Positions 60,062-64,000 of a stretch of 64,000 bases of DNA are shown here, piece by piece (position 1 is the first letter of the stretch; each line of letters opens with the position of its first letter). The position numbers and the translations under genes are program-made. Origin of the DNA: Charina bottae (taxonomy: Eukaryota; Chordata; Lepidosauria; Squamata; Charinaidae); contig JALMGJ010000003.1 of assembly GCA_023362775.1 (NCBI GenBank), positions 182,687,725-182,751,724 of the forward strand, read 5' to 3'. The notes under the pieces were generated by a model that saw nothing but the letters and a program-made list of their open reading frames with translations, was not told the origin of the DNA and did not search any database.

Positions 60062-63000
60062 CTTAAAGAAAATAGAAACTTTAGTCAACTTTATTTTGAG
60101 TTATATATTCCACGCATGCCCTAATCGCACAAGATGAGTTAGTAATGCTTGAAAAGCAACAGTGAGATACAGAAACATTATTTTAATACTCGGTTTTATC
60201 AGATTAAATTGAACAATATAGTTTTAATCTGAACATGGCTGTTGTGGGTCTTCCGGGCTGTGTGGCCGTGTTCTGGAAGTTGTGGTTCCTAACGTTTCGC
60301 CAGCATCTGTGGCCAGCATCTTCAGAGGGCAGGAGCACAGACAGAAGCGAAATCTCTGTGCCCAGGTAGAGTGGCAATGTTTTGTTTGTTTTAGAGCTAA
60401 GTGCCATTGGCTCCCCGACATATGAATTATCCAAACATTTGGCAACCCTTTTACAGACCCACATCGGACAGACTCCATCACACATCAAAGACTCAGGACA
60501 CTTCATCAACAAAATCAGCACCCTAAAACTCAACCACACAGACAAACTGGTCAGCTTTGACGTGGTCTCCCTGTTTACCAAGGTACCAGTAAGGGACACC
60601 CTGGCACTCATCAAGCAAATCTTCCCAGAAGACATTACAGCTTTATTTCAACACTGCCTAACAACTAGTTCCTTTCAATGGGAGAATGAGTTCTACGAAC
60701 AGATGGATGGCGTTGCCATGGGAAGCCCCCTGAGCCCGGTCATAGCAAACTTTTACATGGAACATTTTGAAAAACAGGCTTTGGAATCAGCTCCCATTAC
60801 ACCAACAGTCTGGTTCCGGTTCGTGGATGACACCTTTGCAATTTGGAGTCATACTGAAGAAGAACTGGAGAAATTTCTGGACCACCTAAATGGCATCCAC
60901 CCCAATATACAATTCACTATGGAAAAAGAAGCTGACGTCAAACTTCCATTTTTAGATACGCTGGTCATACGCAAACCAGACCTCAAACTAGGACACAAAG
61001 TATACAGAAAACCCACCCATACAGACCGGTATCTGCAGAAAAATTCCAATCACCACCCACGACAAAAGAGAGGCATGATCAAAACCTTGGTGGATCGTGC
61101 TAATCGAAACTGTGAAACCCAATTTCTCAACAATGAACTTAACCATCTGAATTGGGTCCTACAGGCGAATGGCTATTCCAAGAATGAAATAAAAAGAGCC
61201 TTCAAACCAAGAAAACAACATCCAACTGAAGAAAAACAGCCCCCCACAAACAAAGTTTGTGAGGTGAGGCAGGCCCCATCGCTCCTGTCCTTCTGGAAGA
61301 ACCTAAAGACCTGGTTTTGCCGCCTCGCGTGGGATGGGAACAGGAATAGTTCCTCGTGGGGATGGCTGGTGCCATAGAGCCCTTTTAAAGATCATGGTCT
61401 GTCTTCTTGGATTTTCTACTTAATTTATAATAATAATTAATTGTATATTGTATTTTTATGTGTTTTTATAACAGAATTTTAATCTCTATGTTTGTAAACC
61501 GCCCAGAGTCCCCTTGGGGGAGATGGTGCGGTGATAGAAGTCGAAACAAACAAACATACATACATACATACATACATACATACATACATACAGTATTCCT
61601 GCCCTACATCAAAGGAGTCACTGACCGCATGGGAAAACTGATGGAAAAACACAACTTTCAAACAGTCTTCAGACCCACCAGGAAAATACAACAAATGCTA
61701 AAATCAGCAAAAGACAAAAGGGACCCCCGCACCGCTGCAGGAGTATACCGCATACCATGCAGCTGCGGACAAGTATACATCGGAACCACAAAACGAAGCA
61801 TTCACACCAGGATAAAAGAACACGAAAGACACTGCAGACTACAGCAACCGGAAAAATCTTCAGTAGCTGAACATGCTCTCAAGCAAACGGGACACAAAAT
61901 CCTATTTGAAAACACAGAAATACTGGACAACACCAAAAGCCACTACACCAGATTATACAGAGAAGCCATTGAAATTCACAAACACCAGCACAGTTACAAT
62001 AAAAAAGAAGAAAGTCTAAAAATTAGCAAAACCTGGCTACCAGTCCTGAAAAACACAGCCTGCAAAAGGTCAACGAACTCAGTCCAACCACCAGGACATG
62101 GGAATACTTCTCACAATGAACATGCTAATCACGCTCATCAGCCACTCGTTAACATTTCAACACAACAAAAAACTCCACCTAATCCCCTATAAATTAGCTC
62201 TATAAATAGAAAACAAACAAAACATTGCCACTCTACCTAGGCAGAGATTTCGCTTCTGTCTGTGCTCCTGCCCTCTGAAGATGCTGGCCACAGATGCTGG
62301 CGAAACATTAGGAACCACAACTTCCAGAACACGGCCACACAGCCCGGAAGACCCACAACAGCCATCAAACTCTGGCCGTGAAAGCCTTTGACAATACTTT
62401 AATCTGAACAGTTAGGATTTAATTACTTATGAAGGAAAATCCTTCAGGCTGACATAGTGAAGGGAAAAAAACTATGAAAAAGTAAGAAAGATGACCTTGA
62501 CAGAAAAAGGCAAGATCCATGATGAAGGGAAAACGTATCTTAAATTCAAAACAAGCAGAAAGTATGTGGAAGCGGCTCAGACAGACAACTCCCTAATTCA
62601 TATGGGTATAAGAAGAGGGTCGCAAGATTATTATAGCCACTCTCAATTAAAATAGTCTTAGCTTTCCAGTGGAATTGATTCCTGGTCTAGTCTACCTGGT
62701 GGGGCTGACAGCATGTATGGGGGAGAGTATATTCATCAACATATACTGTATCTGGATAAGTATCTAATTTTTGAAAATGTACACATTTTTAACCATATCT
62801 GAAAATTTCAAAAAGGAAGATGTAAGTTAAATTGGTTTTTTCTATTTTAGTAATGCATTGTGGTCACACAGTATTATAAGCTGCTTATAATTATTATGCA
62901 ATCTATATTATATACAGCTTGAATTCTAATTTCTCTGTTCACGGAAGATTTCAGAAATTTCCCTATTTGTAATTCCTCATACCTTTATTCCCAAGGGCCC

Positions 63001-63980
63001 AAACACTGAAACAGGTTCTTAGAACTTTTTAGAAATTCTTGGAGGGGGGAGATATACAGATATGCCCCACAACCAATTGTTGTGCACAGCAGCACACAGG
63101 CTTCCTACTGTATCATGTTGAGAATTGCCAATAATTAATGTTAATCCATCAATGTATGATACAACTAGCCCTTACCTCAGAAGTATGTTTTCTAGGTATG
63201 ACATCTCTAGTACTATAAGAGCATGTTTAAAAACCAACCAAAACAAATGAAAACTAAAATTCTAGATTCTGAATGTATGTATTTAAGGCAATGTAGTTCT
63301 GCTAACAGAACTTGTCAGTGGATGTGTATCATTCTCTCCCATCCTGTTCCACATCCTGGAAGTACGTTCAGATGTCTGAAGATAAACTATCCACAGCAGA
63401 ATTTGAGTTGGCAGGGAACTGTTCCTTAATCATTTCCATCAGTGGCAAGTCAGTTCTCATCCAAAGGGTATTTTCATACTGACTTTCAATGCCCAGTACT
63501 GCTTATAAAAATAATAAAATATAATGATAATTCTTTTTTAAAAACGATGGGACTATTAAGTACAGAACTATTAGCTGTCAGGTATCCCAGCCTGGGAAGG
63601 AAAAGTAATACTACCACTCTCTAATTCAGCTAAAAATGTCTAGAAAATTCCAGGATGAATTACTTTTATCAGCTTTAAGGCTACCTTGTCTATGTAAAGA
63701 CGACAAAATCTTGTCATCTGATAGATAAGATAAAAAATTGGTTTTTGGCCACCAGCCAGTTTTAACGCTATTATAAAATTATTACTCACTTGTCATCATT
63801 TGTATCTGAAGTATTTTGTATGGGAGAGAACAGATCAACATTTATGTTCTGTCCTTGCTCCTGTTCTTCTAAACCCATGCTATTCCCATTGTACTTTTCT
63901 GCAGTAGGTTTAGTTGGGTGCGGAGGAGAACATTCAGAACTTGGTGCTTGGTCTTCTCTTGAGAGTTCCTTCCAGCGATA
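59854..63980 (-). CDS. PTPN2: PTPN2 (TC-PTP), C-terminal part, long isoform; continues past the right edge
   Basis: Two exons, 63790-63980 and 59854-60061, join in frame and match the C-terminal tail of T-cell protein tyrosine phosphatase. The first carries YRWKELSRED...EKYNGN...GLEE; the second KALRKRLREDKKANTAQ...ERKRKRW followed by a hydrophobic tail. The catalytic domain lies upstream, outside the window. Known role: dephosphorylates receptor kinases, JAKs and STATs. The long form (TC48 in human) is held at the ER by the hydrophobic tail, here about 30 residues after the basic RKR/KRKR signals. The orientation, tail to tail with PSMG2, agrees with the human locus. An alternative terminal exon at 56660-56681 gives the short form. 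Confidence 0.95.
60382..61250 (+). pseudogene. Penelope-like reverse transcriptase, N-terminally truncated
   Basis: The open frame begins around AIGSPTYELSKHLATLL and carries the Penelope RT motifs SFDVVSLFTKVP, VAMGSPLSPVIANFYMEHFE, FRFVDDTFAIW (catalytic VDD) and FLDTLV, ending with the thumb-like YRKPTHTDRYL and RANRNCE region. It is uninterrupted until the L2 insertion, and the frame then reads on into L2 to 61377. The upstream finger motifs are lost. Confidence 0.92.
61256..61592 (+). mobile_element. L2 3' fragment inside the Penelope-like element, with CATA microsatellite
   Basis: Encodes RQAPSLLSFWKNLKTWFCRL, then the L2 3' hairpin (CCGCCCAGAGTCCCC, GGGGGAGATGGTGCGG), and ends in CAAA and (CATA)n repeats at 61545-61592. 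It splits the Penelope reading frame between its NKV and FLPYIKG residues. Confidence 0.9.
61593..62192 (+). pseudogene. Penelope-like linker and GIY-YIG endonuclease
   Basis: FLPYIKGVTDRMGKLMEKHN, then GVYRIPCSCGQVYIGTTKRS, IHTRIKEHERHC and SVAEHALKQTGH. The paired Y...YIG with downstream Arg and His, and the Cys-x-Cys before it, define the GIY-YIG nuclease of EN-containing Penelope-like elements. Intact to its stop at 62190-62192. It is separated from the reverse transcriptase by the L2 fragment. Confidence 0.93.
62411..63789. other. no recognised feature (last PTPN2 intron)
   Basis: Intron sequence between the Penelope-like element and the penultimate PTPN2 exon. No exon or named repeat seen. 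Confidence 0.5.
63790..63980 (-). CDS. PTPN2: PTPN2 penultimate coding exon
   Basis: 191 nt: YRWKELSREDQAPSSE...KYNGNSMGLEEQEQ...NTSDTNDD plus two bases. Acceptor ATTCAG|TATC, donor ACAA|GTGAGT. The region is poorly conserved apart from RWKELS and EKYNGN, as in other vertebrates. The previous exon is beyond the window edge. Confidence 0.92.
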
Positions 63981-64000
63981 CTGAATAGAAAAAAAAATAC

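Larger units (their letters stand above)
60236..62397 (+). mobile_element. Penelope-like element with RT and GIY-YIG domains, foldback ends, split by L2
   Basis: Flanked by the 13-bp duplication TTTAATCTGAACA (60223-60235, 62398-62410). Reverse transcriptase sequence runs from 60400 to about 61250. An L2 fragment interrupts it (61256-61592). The linker and GIY-YIG nuclease run from about 61593 to 62192. The 3' terminal sequence (about 62194-62364) is present again, inverted, at the 5' end (60236-60400), giving a long foldback. The reverse transcriptase N terminus is missing, so the element is 5'-truncated. It lies in the last PTPN2 intron, opposite to the gene. Confidence 0.93.

Overview
This window is nuclear DNA from a vertebrate, almost certainly a squamate reptile (lizard or snake). 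The repeats point that way: many tRNA-derived SINEs with a BovB-like 3' end, together with L2, CR1, BovB, L1, Penelope-like, hAT and Tigger-like families. The protein-coding genes are split into short exons with GT-AG introns. I found no prokaryotic genes, CRISPR arrays or operons.

Three conserved genes are present, in the order and orientation known from human 18p11.21. CEP76 (minus strand, 12 coding exons, 36450 down to 11151) is complete and reads as 662 residues. PSMG2 (plus strand, 7 coding exons, 36995 to 54769) is complete and reads as 264 residues. The two are divergent, with 544 bp of GC-rich, probably bidirectional promoter sequence between their start codons. PTPN2 (minus strand) enters from the right edge. 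Its last two coding exons for the long, ER-anchored isoform lie at 63790-63980 and 59854-60061. A separate alternative terminal exon for the short nuclear isoform lies at 56660-56681. PSMG2 and PTPN2 are tail to tail.

The rest is mostly introns and intergenic DNA filled with transposable elements. 1-10.4 kb holds an L2 end, a hAT element nested in a foldback repeat, a decayed BovB, SINEs and an internally deleted L1. 11.4-13.6 kb is a CR1 carrying a nested stack of Penelope, Tigger-like and SINE insertions. The CEP76 introns (11.3-36.4 kb) carry SINEs, MITEs, hATs, a short L1, and L2 fragments. The PSMG2 introns carry a 5'-truncated L1 (40.1-42.4 kb), several hAT elements, and a nearly full-length L2 (49.0-52.1 kb) broken by one frameshift. 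The last PTPN2 intron holds a Penelope-like element with reverse transcriptase and GIY-YIG nuclease domains, split by an L2 fragment. Many insertions still have readable target-site duplications, so the order of events can be reconstructed.

I see no wholly new biological system. The most interesting signals are the conserved PTPN2 alternative terminal exon, hammerhead-ribozyme-like motifs recurring in Penelope-like ends, a SINE flanked by 112-bp direct repeats, and the nested insertion stacks. Family names and exon calls come from recognising protein and repeat sequence by eye; no database search was run.
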